64,000 bases of DNA from DASQHW01 sp963837155 (GCA_963837155.1 CAWIMB010000002.1:3844001-3908000), one strand, 5' to 3'. Shown: positions 46,022-55,791, counted from the first letter of the stretch. Notes: a model not told the origin generated them from the letters alone. A program made the numbers and translations.

Positions 46022-46681
46022 TTACACAGCAGCAGGCGCAGACGTTGGTCGGTACATCAGCACGCTGACCGCGACGATCCAGACGCACCAGACGAGGAAC
46101 GAGAGCAGTCCGACGAACCCGAGCGCGTTCGCGTCACTCGCGGACGAGAGACTCGCGACCAAGAACCCGGCCGCGGCGATCCAGCCGACGACCGTGACCC
46201 ACATCGGCAGCATCTTCGTCTTGTACGACAGCGCGGAGACCGCGCCCAGGAAGGCGACAATGCCGAACCCCGACGTGCCGATCAACACGAACGAAAGCGA
46301 GTAGAAGACCTTGGCGCCGCCTGCGAGGTCGTCGATTTGCATCGCAGCCATCGAGGTCATTGCGCTCGACGCGAGTGCGAACACGCCGCCAAACGCGAGT
46401 CCGGTCAATGCAACCACCGCGAGACGCGGACGCTCCGCCTCATTGCGCGTCATCAGGCGCCATAGCGAGCCGAACCACCACAACAGCGCGATCACTCCCA
46501 AGCCGTTGAGATACTGCGCGGCCTGAATCCCACCCGCATGATCGTCGAAGTACTTCGCTATTTTCGCCGGCGAGTCGTCGAGCGATGGCGGCGCCCCAGG
46601 CAGGAAATTCGCCACAAGCGTGAGCACGACGAATGCAATCCCGCCGAGCGCCGCGTAGCGCTCCCATTTGGCCTCGTCCAT
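46022..46681 (-). CDS. DUF4386-like integral membrane protein
   Basis: 219 residues, ATG at 46681 after GGGGGGAAC. Six hydrophobic segments, beginning YAALGGIAFVVLTLVANFLP, with a conserved periplasmic stretch DDSPAKIAKYFDDHAGGIQA and AAAGFLVASLSSASDANALG near the end. This pattern is common in uncharacterised actinobacterial membrane proteins related to DUF4386. No catalytic residues stand out. Divergent from the PhyH gene, 64 bp between starts. Confidence 0.75.
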   Translation of the reverse strand: MDEAKWERYAALGGIAFVVLTLVANFLPGAPPSLDDSPAKIAKYFDDHAGGIQAAQYLNGLGVIALLWWFGSLWRLMTRNEAERPRLAVVALTGLAFGGVFALASSAMTSMAAMQIDDLAGGAKVFYSLSFVLIGTSGFGIVAFLGAVSALSYKTKMLPMWVTVVGWIAAAGFLVASLSSASDANALGFVGLLSFLVWCVWIVAVSVLMYRPTSAPAAV

Positions 46682-46745
46682 TGTTCCCCCCCGCATGATC
46701 AGACAACGAACTGACCGGGCAATTATCCCACGATTACCCTCCGGG

Positions 46746-47588
46746 ATGATGGATCGCGTGCCGCATCCTTGGAACTCGAGCCACACCTGGCACGACCACA
46801 CCGCGGACCTCACCACCATCTCCTCGGACCAGGCTCGGCAGTTCGACGAGCACGGTTTCTTCGTCCTGGCGGACGCGTTCGACGCGGCGACACTCGAACG
46901 ACTCGACGCCGAGCTCGCGGCCGGCGACCAACATGCCAAGGACCTCCTCTCCCGCGTGCCCGGTGGGCGGTTCAGCGTCGCGGGTCTCGACACCCAGACC
47001 GTCGCACCTCATGCCGTCAGCCACTCGGCATTCGTACGCGACTTCGTTGCTCATGAGACGTTGGCCGGGCTCGCCCGCGATCTCGTCGGCCCGGACGTGC
47101 GCTTGTACTGGGACCAGACCGTGTACAAGCAGCCGAACAACGCAGCGCCGGTTCTCTGGCACCAGGACAACGGCTACACCTACGTCGAGCCGCAGGCGTA
47201 CCTCACCTGCTGGATCGCGATCAACGACGCCACACCCGAGAACGGATGCATCGCGGTGATGCCGGGCGTGCACCGCGAAGGCACGCTCGCGCACGGTTCC
47301 ACGCCCGTCGGCGAAGAATGCTGGGGCGACTGGTCGACGGCCGTCGAGGTACCGGTACGCGCAGGCAGCATCGTCGTGTTCAGCTCGCTCACCCCGCATG
47401 CGACGAACCGCAATACGACCGACGCGGTGCGGAAGGCCTACATCGTGCAGTACGCACCCGACGGCGCGTTCGCGTTGCACGGCGACGCCAATGCCGGACC
47501 CCCGACACATACCGAGCTGCTCGGCGACGACGACCGCCGGTTCTGGATCGTCCGTGCCGGCGCGCGCGTCACGCAGGCCCCGGCCTGA
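46746..47588 (+). CDS. Phytanoyl-CoA dioxygenase (PhyH) family protein
   Basis: 280 residues. Fe(II)/2-oxoglutarate fold: FDEHGFFVLADAFDAATLER, VLWHQDNGYTYVEP with the metal-binding HxD, then GSIVVFSSLTPHATNRNTT with the distal His and Arg. The motifs are complete, so it is likely active. The two in-frame ATGs (46746, 46749) cannot be separated. It probably hydroxylates a small molecule; substrate unknown. A second PhyH gene lies 2.6 kb away on the other strand. Confidence 0.87.
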   Translation: MMDRVPHPWNSSHTWHDHTADLTTISSDQARQFDEHGFFVLADAFDAATLERLDAELAAGDQHAKDLLSRVPGGRFSVAGLDTQTVAPHAVSHSAFVRDFVAHETLAGLARDLVGPDVRLYWDQTVYKQPNNAAPVLWHQDNGYTYVEPQAYLTCWIAINDATPENGCIAVMPGVHREGTLAHGSTPVGEECWGDWSTAVEVPVRAGSIVVFSSLTPHATNRNTTDAVRKAYIVQYAPDGAFALHGDANAGPPTHTELLGDDDRRFWIVRAGARVTQAPA

Positions 47589-47597
47589 CCGCGTCCG

Positions 47598-48785
47598 TTA
47601 CCCGTTGTGCGGGTTATGCGGGTGGTGGGGGTTGTGCGGGTTGTGCGGGTGGTGCTTGTCGTGGCACCGGTTCGGGTCACCACCCGTGCAGTGCTGCGGG
47701 AATGTCGTGGACGACGACGGCTTCGTCGTCGTGGTCGTCGGCCGCGTGGACGTTGTCGTCGAAGTCGGTCGCGTGGTTGACGTCGTGGAGGTCGACGGGC
47801 GCGTTGTCGACGTCGTCGAGGTCGACGTCGTGGTGGTCGTGGGCCGGGTCGTCGAGGTAGTCGACGTCGACGTCGTGGTGGTCGTCGTGATCGTCGTGGT
47901 CGTTGTCGGCCGGGTCGTGGACGTCGTGGTCCCGCCCGGGATCGATGTGGACGTCGTCGTGGTCGGAACCGTCGACGTCGTGGTGGTCGTCGTGATCGTG
48001 GTCGTCGTCGTGGTCGGCCGGGTCGTCGACGTCGAAGAGGTCGACGTCGAACTCGTCGTGCTGGAACGCGTCGTCGACGTCGTCGAGGTCGGGCCCGTCA
48101 GCACGGGGCTGAACACCAGCGCCATCGTCAACCCCGCTGCGAGGGACGGGTCGTCGTCATCGAAGGCGGGCAGGAAGAAGATGCTGCCGATGTCGCTCTC
48201 GAACTCGTTGCAGCCCGGGATCTCTTCGGGGATGTCGTCGATGTTGAGACCGAGGTGGGTCACGGTCGCCCGGCCCGTTGTCCGGTTGTACGCGACGCCG
48301 CCAGCTTCGGCAGTTGTCAGCGAGAACGCGATCGGGCCGACCGGGCAATCGTCGACGCCGCCTTCGAAGTCGTCACCGCGCGCCGTGATAAGGAACGTGA
48401 GGGTGCCGTTCAACGTGACAATGCCGCTCGTGGGGTCAACGTTGCCCGTGAACGCGCTATCGGCGCGTGGTTGCACCCTGAAGTTGTCGTCCGGGAAATC
48501 TTCGCTGTCGAATGCCTTGTCGTTGAACTTGAGGTTCGCCTTCGGGATCGTGAACGCGCCCGCGGCGGTGACGGTTCCCGCCGCCGCCGAGTTGAGGGTG
48601 AGCGCGTTGATGTCCTGGAACGCAGTGTGAAAGTCGGTGGTGATGCCCAGCGTGATGTTGCCGGGGTTGTTCACCGTCGCGCCCGCGTTGACAAACCCGT
48701 TCACGGCCAGCGCAGTCGCGGTGAACACCACCAAACCGACGATCGCCATTCGGCGACGACGCCCGCGGCCCAACCGATCGCTCAT
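47598..48785 (-). CDS. Secreted protein with long Thr/Ser-rich stalk and His-rich tail
   Basis: 395 residues from ATG 48785; an ATG at 48824 is possible. Signal or anchor segment RRRRMAIVGLVVFTATALAV, then a globular domain (about 40-235) with LTFLITARGDDFEGGVDDCP and IGSIFFLPAFDDDDPSLAAG. Residues 240-355 are a low-complexity stalk of T, S, R and P (TTTTT and STTSTTRP units). The tail is CTGGDPNRCHDKHH followed by HNPHNPHHPHNPHNG. The stalk resembles glycosylated cell-wall spacers; the His/Asn tail could bind metal. Function unknown. Confidence 0.75.
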   Translation of the reverse strand: MSDRLGRGRRRRMAIVGLVVFTATALAVNGFVNAGATVNNPGNITLGITTDFHTAFQDINALTLNSAAAGTVTAAGAFTIPKANLKFNDKAFDSEDFPDDNFRVQPRADSAFTGNVDPTSGIVTLNGTLTFLITARGDDFEGGVDDCPVGPIAFSLTTAEAGGVAYNRTTGRATVTHLGLNIDDIPEEIPGCNEFESDIGSIFFLPAFDDDDPSLAAGLTMALVFSPVLTGPTSTTSTTRSSTTSSTSTSSTSTTRPTTTTTTITTTTTTSTVPTTTTSTSIPGGTTTSTTRPTTTTTITTTTTTSTSTTSTTRPTTTTTSTSTTSTTRPSTSTTSTTRPTSTTTSTRPTTTTTKPSSSTTFPQHCTGGDPNRCHDKHHPHNPHNPHHPHNPHNG

Positions 48786-48873
48786 TTCCCCGCTGCCCCC
48801 ACCTGGAATTTCCACGTCCGGCATCTCGCCGAGACGCGACTCTAGGTGTCACACGGTCGGGGAAGCCACTTTC

Positions 48874-49287
48874 TCAGGCGGTCGGGACGACACCGATCTG
48901 CTGCAAGAAGCCGAGGGTGTCCCACACTTCCCAGGTCTCGGCAATCTTGCCGCCCTTGATGCGGTGGATCGCGATCGCGTCGACCCGCACCTTCTTGCCC
49001 GTCGGCGGAATCCCGTTCACGTTTCCGATGTGCGTGCCGCTCCCGGTCCAGCGCACGGTGACACGGTCACCAGTCGAGAAAATCTCTTCGATGGTCCAGT
49101 GGCCGTCGACACCTTCTTGATACACGCGGATCGCGTCCACCATGCCCTGCGGCCCAACACCGGCCGGAACCTGTGGATCGTGCATGACGTGGTCGTCGGT
49201 GAAGATCTCACTCGCGAGCTCGTTCTTGCGCTCGTTGTTCATCTGCTCGTAGAACCGCCGAACGACTGCTTCGTCGGATGCCGCCAT
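48874..49287 (-). CDS. SnoaL-like ester-cyclase family protein
   Basis: 137 residues from ATG 49287, with GGAGG upstream. VVRRFYEQMNNERKNELASE, HVMHDPQVPAGVGPQGMVDA and WTGSGTHIGNVNGIPPTGKK are the SnoaL/ester-cyclase pattern. Related proteins catalyse aldol cyclisation in polyketides or act as ketosteroid-isomerase-like enzymes; most actinobacterial members are unassigned. It follows the PhyH gene (62 bp between) on the same strand and may be its operon partner. Confidence 0.8.
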   Translation of the reverse strand: MAASDEAVVRRFYEQMNNERKNELASEIFTDDHVMHDPQVPAGVGPQGMVDAIRVYQEGVDGHWTIEEIFSTGDRVTVRWTGSGTHIGNVNGIPPTGKKVRVDAIAIHRIKGGKIAETWEVWDTLGFLQQIGVVPTA

Positions 49288-49349
49288 GATTGCCTCCTTC
49301 GCGGATGTCACCGCGTTGTTCGCAGTGCCGCGGGAATCGGATCAGGCGT

Positions 49350-50201
49350 TCAGTCTCGGGCTGCCGGCGAGAACGTTGCCGGGCCGTCCGCCGACTCGCC
49401 GCGCACGGCATCGAAGGGATCGTGCAGGTCGCCGTAGTAACCGAGCGTGTACGCGCCCCGTCGGTAGCCGGCGAGTCGCGCGAGATCCTCGGGCAGCTCG
49501 CGCGCGACCTCAGGCGGGCAGGCGAGGTACTGGTTCTCCTCTTGGCGCAACCACGACAACGTGTAGCCGACGTTCACGCCTCGACGCGGCGCGGCTGATC
49601 GGTTCGCCCCGCCGCCGTGGTACAGGGACCCGACGTACAGGAGCACCGAGCCCTTTGGCATCTCGGCGGCGATCGTCTGGTCGGCCGTCGGTCGAAGCTT
49701 GTCCTCCCAACGATGACTTCCGGGAATGACGCGTGTCGCGCCGTTCTCTTCGGTGAAGTCGTTCATCGCCCACATCGTGTGGCACTCGACCTCGAACCCG
49801 GACGGGAACGGGAAGAAGTCGAAGGCCCACTGATCACGATGCACGATCTGCGCGGGCTCGCCCGGCCCGATGTCGATCACCTGCGTGAGGTGCAGTTGAT
49901 AGCTCGTGGCGTGATCGCCGAGCACGCGATCGAGCACGCCGAGCACGACCGGGTGGGCGGCGAGATCGCGAAAGCCGACCGACCGGGCGAGCAACGCGCC
50001 GGTTCGCCGCGTGCGGAAACCGGTGAACTCGTCCCCGCCGGTCGCGGTCGCCGACAGATACGGCTCGAGCTCGGCCGCGATGCGGTCGATCTGTTCGGCC
50101 GTCACGAGCCGCTCGACCACAGCACAACCGGCCTCGCGAACCGCGTCCTCGACTTCGTCGATGGCGGCGTCGGGTCGGAGGACCGGTACGTGCATTGTCA
50201 T
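49350..50201 (-). CDS. Phytanoyl-CoA dioxygenase (PhyH) family protein
   Basis: 283 residues. VREAGCAVVERLVTAEQIDR at the start, iron ligands in IVHRDQWAFDFFPFPSGFEV (HxD), MWAMNDFTEENGATRVIPGS and VLLYVGSLYHGGGANRS with the distal His and Arg. The YTLSWLRQEENQYLACPPEV region is typical of bacterial PhyH proteins. The start lies at the end of the PIG-L gene, 2-3 bp from its stop, so the two are coupled. Substrate unknown. Confidence 0.88.
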   Translation of the reverse strand: MTMHVPVLRPDAAIDEVEDAVREAGCAVVERLVTAEQIDRIAAELEPYLSATATGGDEFTGFRTRRTGALLARSVGFRDLAAHPVVLGVLDRVLGDHATSYQLHLTQVIDIGPGEPAQIVHRDQWAFDFFPFPSGFEVECHTMWAMNDFTEENGATRVIPGSHRWEDKLRPTADQTIAAEMPKGSVLLYVGSLYHGGGANRSAAPRRGVNVGYTLSWLRQEENQYLACPPEVARELPEDLARLAGYRRGAYTLGYYGDLHDPFDAVRGESADGPATFSPAARD

Positions 50202-50203
50202 CG

Positions 50204-50974
50204 TCACATCTCCCGCATCCGCTCCCAGCCAGGAGGCGGCGGCGCCAACAACCAGAACTGTTCGGGAACGTTACCGCCGATGCGCGTGGCGAGCGCATGG
50301 TCCCGGTCGAGGGGAGGCAGCTGCGATTGATAACACTCGATCGCCGCGCGCTTGCGTGCATTGTCGACGACGACGGGCACGACCATGGGCGTCGGCCACA
50401 GCTCGGACCGGAACAGCCGCGCGATCCTCCACGCGAGCATGCCGGGGATGTGCTTGTAGCCACTGTCCTCGTAGCAGAACCACATGAAATCGCTTCGACG
50501 CGCGGCGATGAGCACACCGGCATCGTGGGTCGACGCGTGGTCGGGATTCGCGAGCCCCATCGGCACGAAGACCGCGGTGGGCTGCACGTCGTCGAGCACG
50601 GACTCGATCGTGACCGCGATCTCTTTGGGCTCGGCCCGCTCGTCCCGTGCGAGGTACTGGTAATCGACGAAGTCGAGCCAGACGGGACGCGCGTCCAGCA
50701 CCTCCATCGCGGCGCGATCCTCCTCTCGGCGAAGCGCCACCACGTCGTCTCCCGCGCGGAACCCGCCCAGCGCGTCCCACTCCGTGGGCGGATCCGGATA
50801 ATGCGGGGGTCGGCCCCCGAACACCGTCACCACCGTCGATCCGGGATGGGCCAGCAAGAGATGCGCGGCGCCGAGCGCGGCATCGTCGAAATGCGGCGAG
50901 CACACGACGACGCGGTCGAGACACCCGTCGGGCAGGACCCCCCACGTGATCGCGTTGCCGGGGGCGGTCGCCAC
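50204..50974 (-). CDS. PIG-L family deacetylase
   Basis: 256 residues from a GTG. The zinc motif is PHFDDAALG (H28, D30, D31) with the third ligand in NPDHASTHDAG. Family members deacetylate GlcNAc-type or mycothiol-related substrates (MshB, Mca), but the rest of this sequence is that of the broad, unassigned PIG-L group. It is the first gene of an operon with the PhyH dioxygenase. Confidence 0.87.
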   Translation of the reverse strand: MATAPGNAITWGVLPDGCLDRVVVCSPHFDDAALGAAHLLLAHPGSTVVTVFGGRPPHYPDPPTEWDALGGFRAGDDVVALRREEDRAAMEVLDARPVWLDFVDYQYLARDERAEPKEIAVTIESVLDDVQPTAVFVPMGLANPDHASTHDAGVLIAARRSDFMWFCYEDSGYKHIPGMLAWRIARLFRSELWPTPMVVPVVVDNARKRAAIECYQSQLPPLDRDHALATRIGGNVPEQFWLLAPPPPGWERMREM

Positions 50975-51026
50975 AAGCCGATGCTACGCCTTACAGTCTC
51001 GCCATCTTCGTTGTCGGGGGGTTGAG

Positions 51027-52372
51027 ATGCGCGTACGGCGCCTCGTGCTCGTGGCCATCGTCGTTGTGCTCGCCGCGTGCGGCAGCAGCTCCAAGAAGGG
51101 CGCACCTCCCGGCGACACCAAAACGCCCGCGCTCTCGACCGAGCTCGGCACCGGCGTCACCGCGAATGAGATCAAGCTCGGAATCTCGATCACCGACTTC
51201 GACTGCATCAAGCAGTACGTCGACTCGATCTTCCCCGACCAGGAGCCGATCTACCAAGCGTTCATCGACGACATCAACAAGAAGGGCGGCATCAACGGTC
51301 GCAAGATCGTTCCGGTGATGCACAGCTTCTGCCCGATCCCCGACCCGGCGCGGCTCGCCTCGATCTGCACCAGTTCACCGAGGACGACAAGGTCTTCGCG
51401 GTGATCGGGAACCTCTTCGACCAGACCGGCAACGCGCAAACGTGCATTGCGAAGCGGCACAAGACCCCGCTGTTTGCGTTCATGCTCACGCAGGAGATCA
51501 TCGACAAGTCGCCACCGGGGCTGATCGTCCTGCCCGGGAACACCACTGAGCGAGTCACCAAAGTGTTGACCGGTCTGCTCGAGAAGAATCACACGCTCGA
51601 CGGTAAGAAGGTCGGGATCCTCGGCGAGACCACAACGAACAACGCGGTCAAGAACAGCGTCGAGCCCGCGTTGAAGAGCCTCGGTGTCGAGACCGGTTCG
51701 ACGGCGGTCCTCCAGATCGCGGGCGACGACACGACTGCCGCCCAAGGCCAGCTCGACAGTTTCATCGAGCGCTGGAAGAGCGAAGGCACGAACGCGCTGT
51801 TCATCACCGGCACACAAGTGGCGTCCAAGCAGTTCGTCGAGAAGATCCGCCAGGAGATGCCCGACGTCGTGCTGGTCACCGACGTCAGCGAGGCCGACCG
51901 GTTCGGGCAAGAGGAGAACCAAGCCGGACGCAAGCCGAATCCCTACGAAGGCATCATTACCGCGACCGGTCCGAGCGATACCGAGAGCGACAAGAGCCCG
52001 CGCTGGAAGGAATGCGCGCGCATCTACAAAGAACAGACCGGCAAGGACGCGCCCGACTCTTCGGTCGTCATTCCGGGCCCCGATGGCAAGACGATCGACA
52101 CCAACCAAGCGATCAGGGACGTCTGCCAGTTGGTCACGTTGTTCTACGACATCGCCACCAAGGCCGGCCCGAATCTCAACATCGAGACCTGGGTGAATGC
52201 CGTCGACAACTACGGCCCGATCCGCAACATGGACGGCGGCGACTTCGCGTCGTTACACAAAGGCAAGTACGACATCGACGACACGTTCCGGCTCTCGGAG
52301 TTCGATTCGTCGATACCACCGCAGGGCGCATGGAAGCCGGTCACCGAGCTACAGAACATTCCGGGAGACTGA
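51027..52372 (+). CDS. Substrate-binding lipoprotein, LivJ/type I periplasmic family (frameshifted)
   Basis: 448 residues after repair. The lipobox is VVVLAAC at residues 11-17, followed by a Ser/Lys linker. The two-lobed binding fold includes LGISITDFDCIKQYVDSIFP, YQAFIDDINKKGGINGRKIV, NLFDQTGNAQTCIAKRHKTP and PDVVLVTDVSEADRFGQEEN. A missing base near 51372 splits the gene; the neighbour has CTKFTEDDKVFAVIGN without a break there. Together with the next gene it is a tandem duplicate. No permease or ATPase gene is nearby. Confidence 0.82.
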
Positions 52373-52373
52373 C

Positions 52374-53717
52374 ATGCACGCGCGTCGTCTCGTTCTCGTG
52401 GCCCTCGTCGCGGTCCTCGCCGCGTGCGGGAGTAGTTCCAAGAAAGACACGACGCCCAGCGGCACCCAAGCACCCTCGGCCGAGCTCGGCCAAGGTGTCA
52501 CCGCGACCGAGATCAAGCTCGGCGTCTCCCTCACCGACTTCGACTGCATCATGGGTTTCGTCACGGGGATTCGCATCGACCAGGAGAAGAACTACCAATA
52601 CTTCATCAACGACATCAACAAGCGGGGCGGGATCAACGGTCGCAAGATCGTTCCTGTGTTTCACCGCTTCTGTCCGATCCCCGATGCGCAGCGCCTCGCG
52701 TCGATCTGCACGAAATTCACTGAGGACGACAAGGTCTTCGCCGTCATCGGGAACCTCTTCGACCAGACCGGCAACGCGCAGACGTGCATGGCGAAGCGGC
52801 ACAAGACTCCGCTGTTCGCGTACATGCTGACCCAGGAGATCATCGACAAGTCTCCGCCCGGGCTGATCGTCTATCCCGGGGCCACACCGGAGCGCATCAC
52901 GAGCGTGTTGACGCGTCTTCTCCAGGAGAACAAGTCGGCGATTGAGGGCAAGAAGATCGGGATCCTCGCGGAGTCGTCGCGGTCGAAGACGGTGGAGAAC
53001 AGCGTCGAGCCGGCGTTGAAGTCACTCGGTATCGAGACCGGTTCGACGGCAGTGCTGCAGATCACCAACGACGACACGACCGCCGCGCAGTCACAGCTCG
53101 ACAGCTTCATCGAGCGGTGGAAAGGCGAGGGCACCAACGCGTTGTTCGTCAGCGGCACGCTCGTGGCATCCAAGCAGTTCGTCGAGAAGGTCCGGAAGGA
53201 GATGCCCGACGTGACACTCCTCACGGATTCTGCTTCGACCTTGGGCTACGGGCAGGAGGAGACCCAGTCCGGCCTCAAGCCGAATCCGTACGAGGGCATC
53301 CTCACCGCGAGCGGCCTGGCCGAGAGCGAGTACGACGCCAGTGAGAACTGGAAGATGTGTGCGCGCATCTACAAGGAGCAGAGCGGCAAGGTCGCGCCCG
53401 ATTCCTCCGACGTGATCCCGGGACCGTCCGACCACACGATCGACACCTACGGCAGCATCAGGGACGCGTGCCAGATGCTCACGCTGTTCTCCGATATCGC
53501 CACCAAGGCCGGCCCGACGCTGAACAACGACACGTGGGTCAACGCGGTGGACAGCTACGGTCCGATCCGCAACATGGCCGGCGGCCAATACGCTTCGCTG
53601 CACAAGGGCAAGTACGACATCGCCGACACGTTCCGGCTGGCGTCGTTCGACTCGTCGATCCCGCCCGACGGCAACTGGAAGCCGATCACCGACCTTCAGA
53701 ACATTCCCGGCTCGTAA
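52374..53717 (+). CDS. Substrate-binding lipoprotein, tandem paralog
   Basis: 447 residues, intact. Lipobox VAVLAAC, then LGVSLTDFDCIMGFVTGIRI, NQYFINDINKR-like helix, NLFDQTGNAQTCMAKRHKTP and PNPYEGILTASGLAESEYDA. It closely parallels the preceding gene along its whole length, so the pair arose by duplication. Its ATG starts 1 bp after the upstream stop, so they share one mRNA. Bacterial LivJ-like proteins bind amino acids, amides or aromatic compounds; ligand unknown, transporter partners not seen here. Confidence 0.87.
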   Translation: MHARRLVLVALVAVLAACGSSSKKDTTPSGTQAPSAELGQGVTATEIKLGVSLTDFDCIMGFVTGIRIDQEKNYQYFINDINKRGGINGRKIVPVFHRFCPIPDAQRLASICTKFTEDDKVFAVIGNLFDQTGNAQTCMAKRHKTPLFAYMLTQEIIDKSPPGLIVYPGATPERITSVLTRLLQENKSAIEGKKIGILAESSRSKTVENSVEPALKSLGIETGSTAVLQITNDDTTAAQSQLDSFIERWKGEGTNALFVSGTLVASKQFVEKVRKEMPDVTLLTDSASTLGYGQEETQSGLKPNPYEGILTASGLAESEYDASENWKMCARIYKEQSGKVAPDSSDVIPGPSDHTIDTYGSIRDACQMLTLFSDIATKAGPTLNNDTWVNAVDSYGPIRNMAGGQYASLHKGKYDIADTFRLASFDSSIPPDGNWKPITDLQNIPGS

Positions 53718-53726
53718 CATCCTCCC

Positions 53727-55340
53727 GTGGGCCCTTTCGAACGGCTGACCGAGGCCGCGCACGCCGCCGCCGTGCTCGCGCGCTCGGGGGTGCTCCATCC
53801 GGAGCCGCCCCGCCGCATGTTGCGGATCGCGTCGGCCGTCCGGCACTGGGGCCCGAGCCTGGCTGCGGTGTTCGCAATCTGCGCGGCGCGCTACGACAGT
53901 CGGGATGCGCTCGTCGACGAACGAGGGTCGCTGACGTTCGCCGAGCTCGACCGTCGCGCGGACGCGCTCGCGCGCGGTCTCAACGCGATGGGCGTGGTCG
54001 CGGGCGACACCGTAGGCGTGTTGTGCCGCAACCACCGCTACTTCTTCGACACCACTGGCGCGCTCGCGAAGCTCGGCGTCAACGTGCTCTTCCTCAACAC
54101 CGGGTTCTCGGCGCCTCAGCTTCGCGACGTGATGGCGCGCGAGGACGCGCGCGTGCTCGTGCACGACGACGAGTTCACTCCGGTCGCGCTGGAGGCCGAC
54201 GGGGTGACGCGAGTACTCGCGTGGGCCGACGGCGAGCATGCGGCGGATGGCGAGTCCCGAACCATCGACGATCTGATTGCCGGGCATGCCGAGGGGCCGC
54301 AGCTGCCCCGGCCCGCACACGAAGGCCGCACAATCATCCTGACTTCGGGCACGACCGGCACACCCAAAGGGGCCCTGCAGGGGAAGTCGTCGGATCCCCT
54401 CAGCGGTATCGGCGTCCTCGAGCGAATCCCCTACCGGTCACGCGAAACGATGGTGATCGCGGCGCCGTGCTTTCACTCGTGGGGACTCACCAACGCGATG
54501 CTCAGCCTGCTGTTCGGCGACACGATGGTGCTCGAACGCTCTTTCGATCCGGAGCGCACGCTCGCTTCGATCGCGCGTCACCGCGCGCAGGTCCTCGTCG
54601 CGGTGCCGGTGATGCTGTCGCGCATCCTCGAGCTGCCCGCGGAGGTGTGCGCGCGCTGCGACACGTCATCACTGCGATTCGTGCCACTGTCGGGCTCGGC
54701 GCTCCCGGGTGACCTCGCCACGCGGTTCATGGACGCGTTCGGCGACGTGGTCTACAACCTCTACGGTTCGACGGAAGTCGGCGCGGTGTCAGTCGCTTCG
54801 CCAGAGGATCTCCGGGCCGCGCCGTCGACCGCCGGGCGACCGCCGCGCGGCACCGAGGTCCGGCTCCTCGATGACAACGATCAGGATGTCGCGCCGGGCG
54901 AGACCGGCCGTATCTTCGTGCGGAGCCCGTTGTCGTTCGACGGCTACACCGACGGCGCCACGAAGGCGGTCGTCGACGGGTTCATGCACACCGGCGATAC
55001 CGGCCACTGCGACCCCGCCGGCCGGTTGTTCGTCGAAGGCCGCGACGACGACATGATCATCTCCGGTGGAGAGAACGTGTTCCCGGCCGAGGTCGAGGAC
55101 GTCATCGCACAGCACCCGGGCGTCGTCGAGGCGGCGGTCATTGGCGTACCAGACGCAGAGTTCGGCCAGCGCCTCAAGGCGTTCGTCGTACCGCGCGAGG
55201 GCGAACAGCTCGGCGCCGACGACGTGAGGGCCCACGTACGCGCCAACCTCGCCCGCTTCAAAGTGCCGCGGGAGGTCGAGTTCGTCGACGCGCTTCCCCG
55301 CAACGCGACCGGCAAGGTCATGCGCCGCCACCTCGACTGA
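53727..55340 (+). CDS. AMP-forming acyl-CoA synthetase
   Basis: 537 residues, GTG start. An N-terminal extension of about 40 residues precedes the fold. Motifs: IILTSGTTGTPKGALQGKSS, YNLYGSTEVGAVSVASPEDL, GFMHTGDTGHCDPAGRLFVE, DDDMIISGGENVFPAEVEDV and PRNATGKVMRRHLD with the catalytic lysine. These are the hallmarks of acyl-CoA ligases acting on fatty or aromatic acids. Its start is 9 bp after the second binding lipoprotein, so import and activation of one substrate are possible. Confidence 0.88.
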   Translation: MGPFERLTEAAHAAAVLARSGVLHPEPPRRMLRIASAVRHWGPSLAAVFAICAARYDSRDALVDERGSLTFAELDRRADALARGLNAMGVVAGDTVGVLCRNHRYFFDTTGALAKLGVNVLFLNTGFSAPQLRDVMAREDARVLVHDDEFTPVALEADGVTRVLAWADGEHAADGESRTIDDLIAGHAEGPQLPRPAHEGRTIILTSGTTGTPKGALQGKSSDPLSGIGVLERIPYRSRETMVIAAPCFHSWGLTNAMLSLLFGDTMVLERSFDPERTLASIARHRAQVLVAVPVMLSRILELPAEVCARCDTSSLRFVPLSGSALPGDLATRFMDAFGDVVYNLYGSTEVGAVSVASPEDLRAAPSTAGRPPRGTEVRLLDDNDQDVAPGETGRIFVRSPLSFDGYTDGATKAVVDGFMHTGDTGHCDPAGRLFVEGRDDDMIISGGENVFPAEVEDVIAQHPGVVEAAVIGVPDAEFGQRLKAFVVPREGEQLGADDVRAHVRANLARFKVPREVEFVDALPRNATGKVMRRHLD

Positions 55341-55378
55341 GCGTTGATCTTCCCGGAGCCCGGGTGCGAACATGGTTC

Positions 55379-55789
55379 ATGAGCGCAAACCGTGACGCAT
55401 TCTTCCGCGCGATCGATCGCTGGAACGCGGGCGATCTCGACAGCTATCTCGAGCTCGACGACGACTCGATTGCCTTGCACGGGTACTCCGAGAAGCCGAT
55501 GGCCAAGAGCGAGGTACGCGCGTTCTACGAAGGCCTCTTCGCGCCGCTCTCGGACATACGTGTGCAGATCCAGGAGGTCGTCGAGGACGTCGAGCATGTC
55601 GCGGCGCGCTTCACGATGACAGGAACACACACCGGTGAGCTTGCCGGCGTCCCCGCCACCGGACGCACGGTCACCCAGCAGGGCATGACCATGCTGCATT
55701 TCAGGAACGGCCGTTGCATCGAACGATGGTCGGTGGCCGACTTTCTTCCGGTGCTGATCCAGATCGGCGCGATCTCGCTGCCCGGTTGA
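55379..55789 (+). CDS. SnoaL-like protein
   Basis: 136 residues from ATG 55379. FFRAIDRWNAGDLDSYLELD, SIALHGYSEKPMAKSEVRAF and THTGELAGVPATGRTVTQQG give the SnoaL/NTF2 fold; the last segment is typical of predicted ester cyclases. It follows the CoA ligase by 38 bp and may act on its product. Convergent with the nitronate monooxygenase gene (2 bp). Confidence 0.8.
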   Translation: MSANRDAFFRAIDRWNAGDLDSYLELDDDSIALHGYSEKPMAKSEVRAFYEGLFAPLSDIRVQIQEVVEDVEHVAARFTMTGTHTGELAGVPATGRTVTQQGMTMLHFRNGRCIERWSVADFLPVLIQIGAISLPG

Positions 55790-55791
55790 CG

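Noticed and set aside
47700..48090. Possible CRISPR or tandem-repeat array
   Set aside because: The repeats are short codon-level Thr/Ser repeats inside a coding region without equal spacers.
47398..48630. Val/Asp-rich rightward frame with repeated VVDVVEVD units
   Set aside because: It is the complement of the Thr-rich stalk coding repeats and has no start context.
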